A stretch of 64,000 bases of DNA from Brevundimonas sp. Lineage in GTDB: Bacteria > Pseudomonadota > Alphaproteobacteria > Caulobacterales > Caulobacteraceae. Under the pieces are notes generated by a model, which was given only the letters and a program-made list of their open reading frames with translations, was not told where the DNA came from and made no database searches. How positions within the stretch are numbered: position 1 is the stretch's first letter; every line of letters starts with the position of its first letter. Made by a program: the position numbers and the translations under genes. The stretch covers positions 62,001-126,000 of the forward strand of contig NZ_JAUXQZ010000003.1 of the NCBI RefSeq assembly GCF_030682035.1, written 5' to 3'. This document shows, in pieces, positions 28,712 to 36,847 of this stretch.

Positions 28712-29520
28712 CGTCTGGTTGGCGCCGGCGACGCCAGAAAGGCCTGGATCACACGGGCCGACGACGGGCGGCCGGCCACGCCCTGCACCGGGGCCACCAC
28801 GATCCGCAGGTCCCCGCGAGCATAAGTGACCGAGGCGCGCTGGCCCTCAACAATGGTGATGCTGCGCAGTCGGTCCAGCGATGACCGGGCCGTCGGGGAG
28901 CGGGCGATCCGGAGAACCGCGTCGGTGGACAGGATCAGGGCCTCGACAGCGAGGCCCTCGGCCTGTCCATCGGTATCGACATTGATCTCGATCAGGCGAC
29001 CCATGGTCTGGCTCAACATGGCGCTGCGCCGGGCCATAAGCTGGAACAGCTGGGTCGGGCCCAGGGTCGGCGGGGTCAGGCTCTGGCCGGGGCCGGAGAA
29101 GGAGGCGGGCGAGCCGCCGGGCGCCTGCGCGGTATAGACGGTCATGCCGCCGCCCGGGGTCACCCGCAGCAGCTGGTCGCCGGCGTCATTGCGATAGATC
29201 ACGTCGCCGCGCGGGGCCGCGGTGGGCCGCAGCACCCAGGTCTCGTCCCGGCGGTCGAAACGCAACAGGGGCCGCTGTCCGGACCGGTCGAGAATGAAGC
29301 CCTCGCCGGAATCGGCGACATAGCGGCCGGTCGGGGGCAGGGCACGGGCGGCGGACGCATTGCGGTTGCGCAGGGACTGGCTCTGCTCGGCCTGGGCGTT
29401 GCCCTGGTTCTGGGCTTGGGAGGCGAGGGGCAGCATCGACAGCGCCGCCGCCGCGAGGGCGATCGCCATCGCGGCCGGAAGCGGCGTTCGTGCCGTTCTG
29501 ACCCTCGCCGTCAACTCCAT
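28708..29520 (-). CDS. Exported protein, possibly DUF4908 family
   Basis: This protein of about 270 residues has a signal peptide (cleavage near ASQAQ), a Gln/Asn-rich segment, then a LPPTGRYVADSGEGFILDRSG region and a C-terminal half with LSTDAVLRIARSPTARSSLDRLRSITIVEGQR (each read in part). The pattern resembles the caulobacterial DUF4908 group, as far as recalled. No catalytic motif is seen. It is likely periplasmic. Start codon is uncertain: ATG 29520 or GTG 29544, neither with a clear ribosome binding site. Its stop overlaps that of gloB by 4 bases. Confidence 0.6.
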   Translation of the reverse strand: MELTARVRTARTPLPAAMAIALAAAALSMLPLASQAQNQGNAQAEQSQSLRNRNASAARALPPTGRYVADSGEGFILDRSGQRPLLRFDRRDETWVLRPTAAPRGDVIYRNDAGDQLLRVTPGGGMTVYTAQAPGGSPASFSGPGQSLTPPTLGPTQLFQLMARRSAMLSQTMGRLIEINVDTDGQAEGLAVEALILSTDAVLRIARSPTARSSLDRLRSITIVEGQRASVTYARGDLRIVVAPVQGVAGRPSSARVIQAFLASPAPTRR

Positions 29521-29568
29521 GGCGAGCAGTGGTGCGATAGCCACGCGGCGGATTTTGGGCAGACCAGC

Positions 29569-30294
29569 TTAGCCGACCAGATACTGACCGCCGTTCAGGG
29601 ACAGGGTGCAACCTGTGACATATCCGGCACGTTCGCCGGCCAGCCACGAGACCATGTCGGCGATTTCCTCGCCTTTTCCGAGTCTTCCGACCGGAATCTG
29701 GGCGATGATTCCGGCCAGGACCTTCTCGTCCATGGCCCCGACCATTTCGGTGTCGATATAGCCCGGCGCGATACAGTTGACCGTGACCCCCTTGCGCGCG
29801 TTCTCCAGCGCCAGTGCCTTGGTGAAGCCGATCATCCCGGCCTTGGCCGCCGAATAGTTGGTCTGGCCGATCTGGCCCTTCTGACCGTTGATGGAGCTGA
29901 TGTTGACGATGCGGCCGAAGCCGCGGTCGCGCATGCCGTTGATGACCTGACGCGTCATGTTGAATACGCTGTCCATGTTCACCCGGATCACGTCGGACCA
30001 CTGCTCCGAGTTCATCTTGTGGAAAAAGCCGTCGCGGGTGATGCCGGCGTTGTTGACCAGGATGTCGATGGGGCCGAGCTGGTCCTCAATCTCTTTAACG
30101 GCCCGGGCGCAGTCGTCGAACGAGCCGACGTTGCCCTTGACGATGGAGACGCCCAGTTCCTTCGCCGTAGCCTCGGCCGCCTCGACATTGCCGGAATAGC
30201 CGGCGGCGACGAGCATGCCGTCTTCCTTCAGCCGCTGAACGATCGCCTTGCCGATGCCGCGGGTGCCGCCCGTGACCAGAGCCACTCGAGCCAT
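29569..30294 (-). CDS. phaB: Acetoacetyl-CoA reductase
   Basis: This 241-residue short-chain dehydrogenase reduces acetoacetyl-CoA to (R)-3-hydroxybutyryl-CoA with NADPH for polyhydroxybutyrate synthesis. It has the TGGTRGIG nucleotide loop, NNAG, the catalytic Ser in NISSINGQKGQ and YSAAK, and the PhaB-specific KMNSEQWSDVIRVN and QIPVGRLGKGEEIA blocks. The ending GYVTGCTLSLNGGQY is typical. Other polyhydroxybutyrate genes are not in the window. Confidence 0.94.
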   Translation of the reverse strand: MARVALVTGGTRGIGKAIVQRLKEDGMLVAAGYSGNVEAAEATAKELGVSIVKGNVGSFDDCARAVKEIEDQLGPIDILVNNAGITRDGFFHKMNSEQWSDVIRVNMDSVFNMTRQVINGMRDRGFGRIVNISSINGQKGQIGQTNYSAAKAGMIGFTKALALENARKGVTVNCIAPGYIDTEMVGAMDEKVLAGIIAQIPVGRLGKGEEIADMVSWLAGERAGYVTGCTLSLNGGQYLVG

Positions 30295-30423
30295 GTGCGT
30301 TTCCTTGTCCCTTGGAGCCGCGTCTGGTGCGGGGCCTTCAAGCGTTACGCTTTAGCGGGATGGCGGTTGCGCGGGAAGTCTCCGTCATTCCTCCGGAGCG
30401 GAGCGACAGGGGAAGGGGGAGGA

Positions 30424-31482
30424 CTAGATCCGCGCCATATCCAGCACGAACCGGTACCGCACGTCCGACTTCTCCAGTCGCGCATAGGCCTCATTGATCT
30501 GATCCGGGGCGATCACCTCGATGTCGCAGGCCAGGCCGTGCTCGGCGCAGAAGTCGAGCATCTCCTGGGTCTCGCGAATGCCGCCGATCAGCGATCCGGC
30601 CACCGCCCGGCGCCGCCACAGCAGGCCCATGGCGTAGACCGGCAGACCCTCGGTGGTCAGGCCCAGCATGACCATGGTCCCGTCCTTGGCCAGCAACTGG
30701 ACGTGACTGGCGATCTCGTGCGTGGCCGAGACGGTGTTGATGATCAGGTCGAAGCTCTCGCCCGCCGCCTGCATCGCCGCCTTGTCCGAGTTGATCAGGA
30801 AATGCTTCGCTCCCATCCGCTCGGCGTCCGCCTTCTTGCGGTCCGAGGTTGACAGGACGGTGACCTCCGCCCCCATCGCCGCGGCCTGCTTGACCGCCAT
30901 ATGACCCAGACCGCCCAGGCCGATCACCGCGACCTTCGACCCCGGCCCGACCTTCCAGTGCTTCAGCGGCGAATAGGTGGTGATGCCAGCGCACAGCAGC
31001 GGCGCGGCGGCGTCCAGCGGGATGCTGTCGGGAATGGTCACGACATAGTTCTGGTCGACCACGATGGCGGTGGAATAGCCGCCCTGGGTGATCCTCTGGC
31101 CGGTTCCGGCCGCCTTGGGGTCGGGCGAACCATAGGTCTGGACCATGCCGGGCACGCAGTACTGCTCCTCGCCGTCGCGGCAGGGCTGGCACTGGCGGCA
31201 GCTGTCGACCATGCAGCCGACGCCGACGCGGTCGCCGACCTTGAAGCGGCTGACGTCTGCGCCAATCGCTGTCACCACGCCCGCGATCTCGTGGCCCGGA
31301 ACGATCGGATAGCGGGTGTTCCCCAGGTCGTTCTTCACGATGTGCAGGTCGGAGTGACAGACCCCCGCGAATTTGATCTCGATGGCCACGTCATCCGGAC
31401 CCGGATCGCGCCGGTTGAAGTCGTAGGGCGACAGGGGCGCGGTGCTGGACGTCGCGGCGAAGGCGCGGGTGGCGATGGGCAT
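30424..31482 (-). CDS. NAD(P)-dependent zinc alcohol dehydrogenase (YahK/CAD-like)
   Basis: This 352-residue medium-chain dehydrogenase resembles cinnamyl alcohol dehydrogenase and E. coli YahK. The catalytic zinc site is CHSDLH with GHEIAG, the structural zinc has Cys in CRQCQPCRDGEEQYC, and the cofactor loop is GLGGLGHMAVKQAAAMG. The LSTSDRKK residues after the second beta strand favour NADPH. It probably reduces broad aldehydes. Single gene with an ATG next to a weak GAG ribosome binding site. Confidence 0.92.
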   Translation of the reverse strand: MPIATRAFAATSSTAPLSPYDFNRRDPGPDDVAIEIKFAGVCHSDLHIVKNDLGNTRYPIVPGHEIAGVVTAIGADVSRFKVGDRVGVGCMVDSCRQCQPCRDGEEQYCVPGMVQTYGSPDPKAAGTGQRITQGGYSTAIVVDQNYVVTIPDSIPLDAAAPLLCAGITTYSPLKHWKVGPGSKVAVIGLGGLGHMAVKQAAAMGAEVTVLSTSDRKKADAERMGAKHFLINSDKAAMQAAGESFDLIINTVSATHEIASHVQLLAKDGTMVMLGLTTEGLPVYAMGLLWRRRAVAGSLIGGIRETQEMLDFCAEHGLACDIEVIAPDQINEAYARLEKSDVRYRFVLDMARI

Positions 31483-31541
31483 GGGCGGGCTCCTGAAAGG
31501 CCGGGCTCAAGTGTGCGCGCCGATGACCCGGCGCAACGGGT

Positions 31542-32291
31542 TCAGCCCAGCTTTTCGATCAGCGCCTGCGCCGCCGCCGGATTGCGCACCTTCGCCCCGG
31601 CGATGAAATAGGCGAAGACGTCGCCGTTCTTCGCCCAGTCGCGGGTCTGTTTGACGATTCCGTCGAGCTCGGCCGCGGACATGCCGGTCGGCTCGTCCTC
31701 GCGGCTCGACATCAGCCGGGCGTATTTGAACTCCGCGGTGTCCTGATCGATCCGGGGCCACTCCGGCGCCTCCTCGTCGATCGCATAGACGATGGCCGCC
31801 CCGTATTTCGCGGCCAGGTCGATGAACTGCGCCGTGTCGAACGTCCCGCTGCGGACCTCCAGCGCGTGCCTCAGCCGGACCCCGTCCTTCTCTTTCGGCA
31901 ACAGCTTCAGGAAGCCCTCGAAATCGACCGGATCGAATTTCCTGGTGGCCATGAACTGCCAGTTGATCGGCCCCAGCTTGTCGCCCAGCGCCGTCAGCCC
32001 CTGATCAAGGAATCGCCCGACGCTCTCGCCGCCCTCGGACAGCACTTTCCGGTTGGTGCAGAACCGGCTGGCCTTGACCGCGAAGACGAAATCGTCGGGC
32101 GTCTCGTCGCGCCACTTCATCCAGGTTTCGGGCTTGAAGCCGGAATAGTAGGTGCCGTTGATCTCGAGCGAGGTCAGCTTGCCGGACGCGTACTCCAGCT
32201 CGCGCTTCTGGCTCCATTTCTCAGGATAGAAGACGCCGCGCCACGGCTCATAGGTCCAGCCGCCGATGCCGACGCGAATGGTTCCGGTCAT
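31542..32291 (-). CDS. DUF72 family protein
   Basis: This 249-residue TIM-barrel protein of the DUF72/YecE family has VGIGGWTYEPWRGVFYPEKW at the start, LEINGTYYS, and FVFAVKASRF, all conserved. The family is thought to have a metal-dependent hydrolase-like barrel, but the reaction is unknown. The ATG at 32291 follows GGAG with a suitable spacer. It lies downstream of the TetR gene and a small ORF on the same strand, separated by 17 bases from the latter. Confidence 0.92.
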   Translation of the reverse strand: MTGTIRVGIGGWTYEPWRGVFYPEKWSQKRELEYASGKLTSLEINGTYYSGFKPETWMKWRDETPDDFVFAVKASRFCTNRKVLSEGGESVGRFLDQGLTALGDKLGPINWQFMATRKFDPVDFEGFLKLLPKEKDGVRLRHALEVRSGTFDTAQFIDLAAKYGAAIVYAIDEEAPEWPRIDQDTAEFKYARLMSSREDEPTGMSAAELDGIVKQTRDWAKNGDVFAYFIAGAKVRNPAAAQALIEKLG

Positions 32292-32308
32292 GATGGGCTC
32301 CGCACAGG

Positions 32309-32452
32309 TCAGTAGGTCAGGAATGCAGCATAGCCCGGATCGGCCAACCGGGAATTGACGAACTCGCCCTGCCGCGCGCGCGTCACCGCATAGGCGACGA
32401 ACGGCTCCAGCGCCGGCAAGACCTCCAAGGGCGCGTCCATGGCCTCGGGCAT
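32309..32452 (-). CDS. Small ORF after the TetR gene
   Basis: This 47-residue reading frame starts 12 bases after the stop of the TetR gene with GAGGCGACAGCGAG upstream and stops 17 bases before the DUF72 start. The peptide has a hydrophobic-acidic start, a PFVAYAVTRARQGEFVN core and an aromatic end (PGYAAFLTY). Codon composition agrees with a real gene (GC at third positions). It could also be the tail of a longer deleted gene. No family recognised. Confidence 0.45.
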   Translation of the reverse strand: MPEAMDAPLEVLPALEPFVAYAVTRARQGEFVNSRLADPGYAAFLTY

Positions 32453-32464
32453 CTCGCTGTCGCC

Positions 32465-33037
32465 TCAGCCGCCGATCAACATCCGACAGGCCGCCGTCGC
32501 CTGGGCCCTGGCCGCCTCGTCGTCCAGCAGCCGCTTCGAATGGCCGTAGGCCAGCAGTATGCCCTTCCACTGGAACACCAGCGTCTCCAGCGTGGCATCG
32601 TCGGCCTCGGGCCGGAGGGCGTGGAATTCGCGCTTCAGCGTCCGGCCCCAGCGCACCCGGTTGTCCTTCAACTTGTCGCGCAACGGACCCGGCTGGTCGT
32701 CCAGCTCCGTCGCCGCGGCAGTCAGCGGACAGCCGCCGGGCAGATGCTCGCTGTCGTTCCAGGCCAGTTCGCGCTCGAACAATTTGTCGAGCCGCTCACG
32801 ACCCGGCTCAAACGGCTCCGCCGGCCTCCAGACCTCGGTCACGAAGCGGTCGGTCATGGCGTCCAGCAGGGCCAGCTGCAGCGTCTCCATCGACTGGAAA
32901 TGCTTCAGCACGCCGCTCTTGGACAGGTTCATCCCGGTCGCGAGATCGCCCAGGCTGACGCCGGTCATGCCGCGCACGCTGACCTGACGCATCGCCTCGT
33001 CCAGAATTCGCGCCCGGGTGTCCTCGCCCTTGCCCAA
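32465..33037 (-). CDS. TetR/AcrR family transcriptional regulator
   Basis: This 190-residue regulator has the TetR helix-turn-helix (RARILDEAMRQVSVRGMTGVSLGDLATGMNLSKSGVLKHF, read here in part) at residues 6-50. The C-terminal ligand domain contains the GGCPLTAAATELDDQPGPLR segment seen in the YcdC/TetR_C_16-like group. The TTG at 33037 was chosen for its AAGAGG ribosome binding site eight bases upstream. An operator-like inverted repeat lies directly upstream between this gene and the divergent secreted protein gene, which may be its target. Confidence 0.9.
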   Translation of the reverse strand: MGKGEDTRARILDEAMRQVSVRGMTGVSLGDLATGMNLSKSGVLKHFQSMETLQLALLDAMTDRFVTEVWRPAEPFEPGRERLDKLFERELAWNDSEHLPGGCPLTAAATELDDQPGPLRDKLKDNRVRWGRTLKREFHALRPEADDATLETLVFQWKGILLAYGHSKRLLDDEAARAQATAACRMLIGG

Positions 33038-33055
33038 CGAAATTGCCTCTTGACC

Positions 33056-33101
33056 AAAAGTAACCGATCGTGCACTTATCGGTGACCGACCGGTTACTTT
33101 T
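33056..33101. promoter_or_regulatory. TetR operator-like inverted repeat
   Basis: AAAAGTAACCG (33056-33066) and CGGTTACTTTT (33091-33101) are perfect 11-bp inverted arms with a 24-bp spacer. The spacer holds further ACCG/CGGT half-sites. It lies in the divergent region of the TetR gene and the secreted protein gene, about 19 bases from the TetR start codon. Confidence 0.7.
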
Positions 33102-33145
33102 ATCTCGAACGGGTCGGTTTGGAAAGTCCCTTTGGAGGAAGCGCC

Positions 33146-33451
33146 ATGCTTCTCATGACCCTGATCTCGACGGCGGCCCTGATCTCCGCCCAACCCGCTC
33201 CCGCTGCGCTCGGCGCCGCCGCTGTCCTGGCCGCACCCGGCGAGGCCCGCAGCGAAATCTTCGACGGACGGAACTGGACCTGCGGCCCCGACGGCGTCTG
33301 TGTCGCCCGCGGCTCCGGCATCTCCCAGCCCGTCACCCGCGAGTGCCGCCGCTTCGTCGCCCGCTTCGGCATGGTCACCCGGTACGAGCGGGACGGCGCG
33401 GCCCTGACCGAGGCGCAGCTGGCCCAATGCAATACCGCGGCGGTCCGGTGA
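33146..33451 (+). CDS. Small secreted protein, CC_3452-like
   Basis: This 101-residue protein has a signal peptide (MLLMTLISTAALISAQPAP, cleavage near residue 20-40) and a short mature domain with three cysteines (WTCGPDGVCVA, RECRRF, AQCN). The pattern of WxC..xxC then C and a final LAxCN agrees with the caulobacterial secreted family CC_3452, as recalled. ATG 33146 follows GGAGG. It is divergent from the TetR gene and probably under its control. Function unknown. Confidence 0.7.
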   Translation: MLLMTLISTAALISAQPAPAALGAAAVLAAPGEARSEIFDGRNWTCGPDGVCVARGSGISQPVTRECRRFVARFGMVTRYERDGAALTEAQLAQCNTAAVR

Positions 33452-33699
33452 GCGCCGCCAATGGCGCTCTTCTGACCCGCATCTTTGAAGGTCTGGCCGT
33501 CGGCGACGGCCGGGCTAAAGGGCGGCCCAACAAGCTGATCGCCCACGACCTGGGGGTCAGCGTCCGGACGGTCGAGATGCACCGGTTACACGTGATGGAA
33601 AAGCTCCAGACACGCAGTCTGGTGACCGTCTCCAGGCTCTGGGTCGACGCGAGATGGGAGACGTCAGAGGGCCCGTTGGTAGAATTAATCTACCCTTGA
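33448..33699 (+). CDS. Stand-alone LuxR/FixJ-type helix-turn-helix protein or fragment
   Basis: This 83-residue frame starts at a GTG overlapping the stop of the previous gene (GTGA). Its core NKLIAHDLGVSVRTVEMHRLHVMEKLQTRSL is the output domain of a FixJ/NarL regulator (read in part), with 9 extra residues (GDGRAKGRP) in the first helix loop. No receiver domain precedes it: the upstream DNA encodes the secreted protein in another frame. It is either a small transcription factor or the tail of a broken fixJ-like gene. Confidence 0.55.
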   Translation: MSAANGALLTRIFEGLAVGDGRAKGRPNKLIAHDLGVSVRTVEMHRLHVMEKLQTRSLVTVSRLWVDARWETSEGPLVELIYP

Positions 33700-33718
33700 G
33701 ACGGAAGTCGCGCCATAG

Positions 33719-34504
33719 TCTGGTCCGGGGCGTACAAGGATCTCGGAGATCTCCCGCCACCATTGGAATTTTCCTTTCCGGGGCCATGCGGTCCTGATCT
33801 GGGGAGCACTGGGCGCGACACTGCTGGGCGCCCTGACAGCGCTGCACCTGGACCTCGTCATCGCCTTCGGAGACCGGCTCCTGCATCCGACCGGTCAGGA
33901 GGCCCTGATTCAAACCGCGGCAGTGGCGGGCTTGACCGGGCTTGTGTGCTGGGCGGTCTGCGCCCTCATCACGCGCGCCATCCGCCGGGCGACGCTCAAA
34001 CCCTATAACGCCCTCGCCGCTCACCTCGAGCGGCTCGCGGAAGGCGAAGTCGATGGCCCCGTCGATCAGCGCGGCTCTGTCCCGGGCGTGCGCCGCCTGG
34101 CGCGCGCCGTCGTCGCCCTCCAGCAAAAGCCGCTTGCGATCCACCGCCCGGAGGCCGGGCCCCGGTTTCGCTACGACAGCCTTTATCACGACCCGTCGGA
34201 GCGTCGTCTGCTCATGGAGATGCTGATGAGTAGACGGTTCGACCCGGACGGCGATCCCTCCCCCCTTCGGTCCTCCGGGGACGCGGCGCGGGCCGGGTTC
34301 GACAACCCGAGGGGTCTTCCGCAGTCCCGGACGCCGCAAAACGACGGTGGCCTCTCATCCACCAGATTGTCGATCTCGCCGGCGAATTCGGGCCTTCGGC
34401 AGGGCGCGTTCAAGACGGGCCGGCCCTCGCGCCGCTCGTCCTCGCCGCCCCTGGATTTTGCCCCTCATCAGGCGTTGAGGGCCAGGCCCGACCCGCCGAC
34501 CTGA
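33719..34504 (+). pseudogene. Degenerate HAMP-domain membrane protein
   Basis: The frame open from 33719 encodes a hydrophobic helix (HAVLIWGALGATLLGALTAL), a short external segment, a second helix (VAGLTGLVCWAVCALITRAI) and then a HAMP-like linker with LKPYNALAAHLERLAEGEVD and VRRLARAVVALQQ. No ATG, GTG or TTG is available in frame before the first helix. After about 34230 the sequence turns into Arg/Ser/Pro-rich low complexity without an output domain. It looks like a receptor gene that lost its start and its C-terminus. If it is real, only the GTG at 33923 could start a shorter form without the first helix. Confidence 0.4.
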
Positions 34505-34520
34505 CGGCTCGGCCCACGAC

Positions 34521-35882
34521 CTAATAGGCGAAGTCGCGGTACATCCGGCTCACATCCCCCGCCCACTCGCCGTGATACAGCGCCAGCAACCGGTCGGCGG
34601 GGGTGATTCCGCTATCGGCGATGTCTTCCAGCTCCGCCAGATAGCCGCGCTCATCGACCATGCCGCCCGAGAAGCGGGCGCGGTTCTTCAGTCCCTCGCG
34701 GGCGATGTCGACCAGATCGACGGCCACGTCGCGTACGGACCGCCCGGCCACCTCGGCCTTCAGGCCGAGACGGGTCACGTCGCGGCGCAGGCGTTCGTGG
34801 TCCGCGATGTCCCAGCCCTTGACCAGGTCCCAGGCCGCGGCCAGCGCCGCTCCGTCGTAGAAGACCCCGGCCCACAAAGCCTGCAACGCGCAGATCCGGC
34901 TCCACGGCCCACCGTCGGCGCCACGCATCTCCAGATACGACTTCAGCCGCACCTCGGGGAAAAGCGTCGTCAGGTGGTCGTTCCAGTCCTTCAGCGTGGC
35001 CCGATCGCCGGGCAGGGCGTCGAGTCCGTCGGTCATGAACGACCGGAACGACTGGCCCGACAGGTCGACATAGGTTTCGCCGCGCTTGGCGAAATACATC
35101 GGCACGTCCAGCGCATAGTCGGCGTAGCGCTCAAAGCCGAAGCCGTCCTCGAAGACGAAGTCCAGCATCCCCGTCCGGTCCGGATCGGTGTCGGTCCAGA
35201 CATTGGCGCGCGCCGACAGGAAGCCGCTGGGCTTGCCCTCGATGAAGGGCGAACAGGCGAACAAGGCGGTGGCGATCGGCTGCAGCGCCAGGGACGTGCG
35301 GAATTTGGCCACCATGTCGGCCTCGTCCGCGAAATCCAGATTCGACTGGATGGTGCAGGTGCGCAGCATCATGTCGAGGCCCAGCTTGCCCTTCTTCGGC
35401 ATATAGGCCCGCATGACGCCATAGCGACCCTTGGGCATGACCGGCACATCCTCGCGCCGCCACATCGGGTCGAACCCGGCGCCGAGGAAGCCGAGGTTGA
35501 TCTGGTCGGCAACCTGTTTGACCTCCATCAGATGCTGGCCGGTCTCGTTGCAGATGTCGTGCACGTCCTTCAGCGGCGCGCCCGACAGTTCGAACTGACC
35601 GCCCGGCTCCAGCGAGATGGAGGCGGTCATGCCCTCGTCGTTCCTGCGCTCCAGGGCGATGACGTGGCCGGCCTCCTCAACGGGCGCCCAGCCGAACCGC
35701 TGCAGACCCGTCAGCATGGCCAGAATTCCGCTCTCTCCCTCATAGGTCGGGCGGCGCAGGGTCGAGCGATCAAAGCCGAATTTCTCGTGCTCGGCGCCGA
35801 TGCGCCACTGATCCCTGGGCTTGGCGCCCTTCGCCATGGCGCCGATCAGATCGTCCCGGGAAAGCGGCGCGGCGTCGGTCAT
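34521..35882 (-). CDS. gshA: Glutamate-cysteine ligase (GCS2/EgtA-type)
   Basis: This 453-residue enzyme joins glutamate and cysteine in the first step of glutathione synthesis. It is of the plant/alphaproteobacterial type, with IGAEHEKFGFD, the ISLEPGGQFELSGAP metal-binding block, LGFLGAGFDPMWRREDVPVMPKGRY, TCTIQSNLDF and EMRGADGGPW (long blocks read in part). The ATG at 35882 was chosen as the first start adjacent to the conserved N-terminus. Its nearest neighbour on the same strand is rsmE, 56 bp upstream, so they may be cotranscribed. Confidence 0.93.
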   Translation of the reverse strand: MTDAAPLSRDDLIGAMAKGAKPRDQWRIGAEHEKFGFDRSTLRRPTYEGESGILAMLTGLQRFGWAPVEEAGHVIALERRNDEGMTASISLEPGGQFELSGAPLKDVHDICNETGQHLMEVKQVADQINLGFLGAGFDPMWRREDVPVMPKGRYGVMRAYMPKKGKLGLDMMLRTCTIQSNLDFADEADMVAKFRTSLALQPIATALFACSPFIEGKPSGFLSARANVWTDTDPDRTGMLDFVFEDGFGFERYADYALDVPMYFAKRGETYVDLSGQSFRSFMTDGLDALPGDRATLKDWNDHLTTLFPEVRLKSYLEMRGADGGPWSRICALQALWAGVFYDGAALAAAWDLVKGWDIADHERLRRDVTRLGLKAEVAGRSVRDVAVDLVDIAREGLKNRARFSGGMVDERGYLAELEDIADSGITPADRLLALYHGEWAGDVSRMYRDFAY

Positions 35883-35938
35883 GCGTTCAGCCCTGTTGTC
35901 GCGGCTAGATGGGAGAGATCGAGGCTCCACTCAAGGGG

Positions 35939-36766
35939 TCAGCGCTCCCAGTCCCCTACGGCCGCCTGCCACAGGGTCAGGGCGGCGATCGCGGCGGTGT
36001 CCGCCCGCAGAATGCGCGGCCCCAGCGATACGGCGGTGGTGAAGGGCAGGGCCCGCAGCCGGTCGCGCTCCTCGGGGGAAAAACCGCCCTCGGGCCCGAT
36101 CAGAATGGTCCAAGGTATTCCTCCCCCATCGGGGGAGGGGGACCGCGAAGCGATGGAGGGGGCCGACCCATCCGCCGGCGTCAGGGGCTTGCCCCCTCCA
36201 CCATCCTTCGGATGGTCCCCCTCCCCCGATGGGGGAGGACTGAGCGCCCCCCTCACCGGCGCCCCGCCCGTCTCATCGCAGAACATCAGCCGCCGCCCGG
36301 CCTCCCAGCCGTCCAGCAGGTCCGCCAGCTTCACCGGCTCGTCGACCATCGGCACGTCCAGCCGCCCGGTCTGCTCGGCGGCCTCGATGGCGATGGCGTC
36401 CAGCCGGTCCATCCGCACATGCTGGGTCTGGGTCCGGTGGGTGACCACCAGCCCGACCCGCCGCGCACCCAGCTCAGTCGCCTTCTCAACGGCGAACTCC
36501 AGCGCGCTCTTCTTCACCACGCTGATCAGCAACTGCACATCCGGCCCTATGGCCTGCGGACGCACCTGTTCCTCGGCCCTCAGGACCGCGCCCTTCTTGA
36601 GCACCTCGGTGATGACGCAGCGCCACTCCCCGTCGCGGCCGTTGAAGACCAGCAGACTGTCCCCGATCTTCAGCCGCATCACCTGGGTCAGATAGCGCGA
36701 CTGGTCCAGCGTCGGCAGGACGGCGGCTTCGGGGGCGAGCGGGGTGGGGACGTGGAGGCGGATCAT
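35939..36766 (-). CDS. rsmE: 16S rRNA m3U1498 methyltransferase RsmE with an in-frame repeat insertion
   Basis: This 275-residue SPOUT methyltransferase methylates U1498 of 16S rRNA. The PUA-like N-terminal domain is followed by ISVVKKSALEFAVEKATELG and the knot motifs MFCDETGGAPVRG, ILIGPEGGFSPEE and SLGPRILRADTAAIAAL. Between the second and third blocks (about residues 176-217) an extra segment rich in Pro, Gly and Ser is encoded by a palindromic DNA repeat at 36119-36239. Normal RsmE proteins are about 235-250 residues. All catalytic motifs survive, so the protein probably works with a disordered loop. ATG 36766 follows AAGGGTGA. Confidence 0.93.
   Translation of the reverse strand: MIRLHVPTPLAPEAAVLPTLDQSRYLTQVMRLKIGDSLLVFNGRDGEWRCVITEVLKKGAVLRAEEQVRPQAIGPDVQLLISVVKKSALEFAVEKATELGARRVGLVVTHRTQTQHVRMDRLDAIAIEAAEQTGRLDVPMVDEPVKLADLLDGWEAGRRLMFCDETGGAPVRGALSPPPSGEGDHPKDGGGGKPLTPADGSAPSIASRSPSPDGGGIPWTILIGPEGGFSPEERDRLRALPFTTAVSLGPRILRADTAAIAALTLWQAAVGDWER
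36119..36239. repeat. Palindromic repeat (family A) inside rsmE
   Basis: The 26-base arms at 36119-36144 and 36214-36239 are perfect inverted copies. The interior includes CGCGAAGCGATGGAGGGGGC and the inverted GCCCCCTCCACCATCCTTCGG. The whole element is read through in frame by rsmE. The same family forms the 3' end of the DUF983 gene and lies between the peroxiredoxin and vsr-like genes. Confidence 0.92.
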
Positions 36767-36847
36767 TGGGTCACCCTTGCGCACCGTTGCTGTGCAGCTC
36801 GATATCATCCAACATCGCGCACCGCCGCTGGTTGTTCTGGACCGTGC

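Noticed and set aside
34572..36695. 707-codon plus-strand frame
   Set aside because: It is antisense to gshA and rsmE, with Arg/Gln/Gly-biased composition and no motifs.
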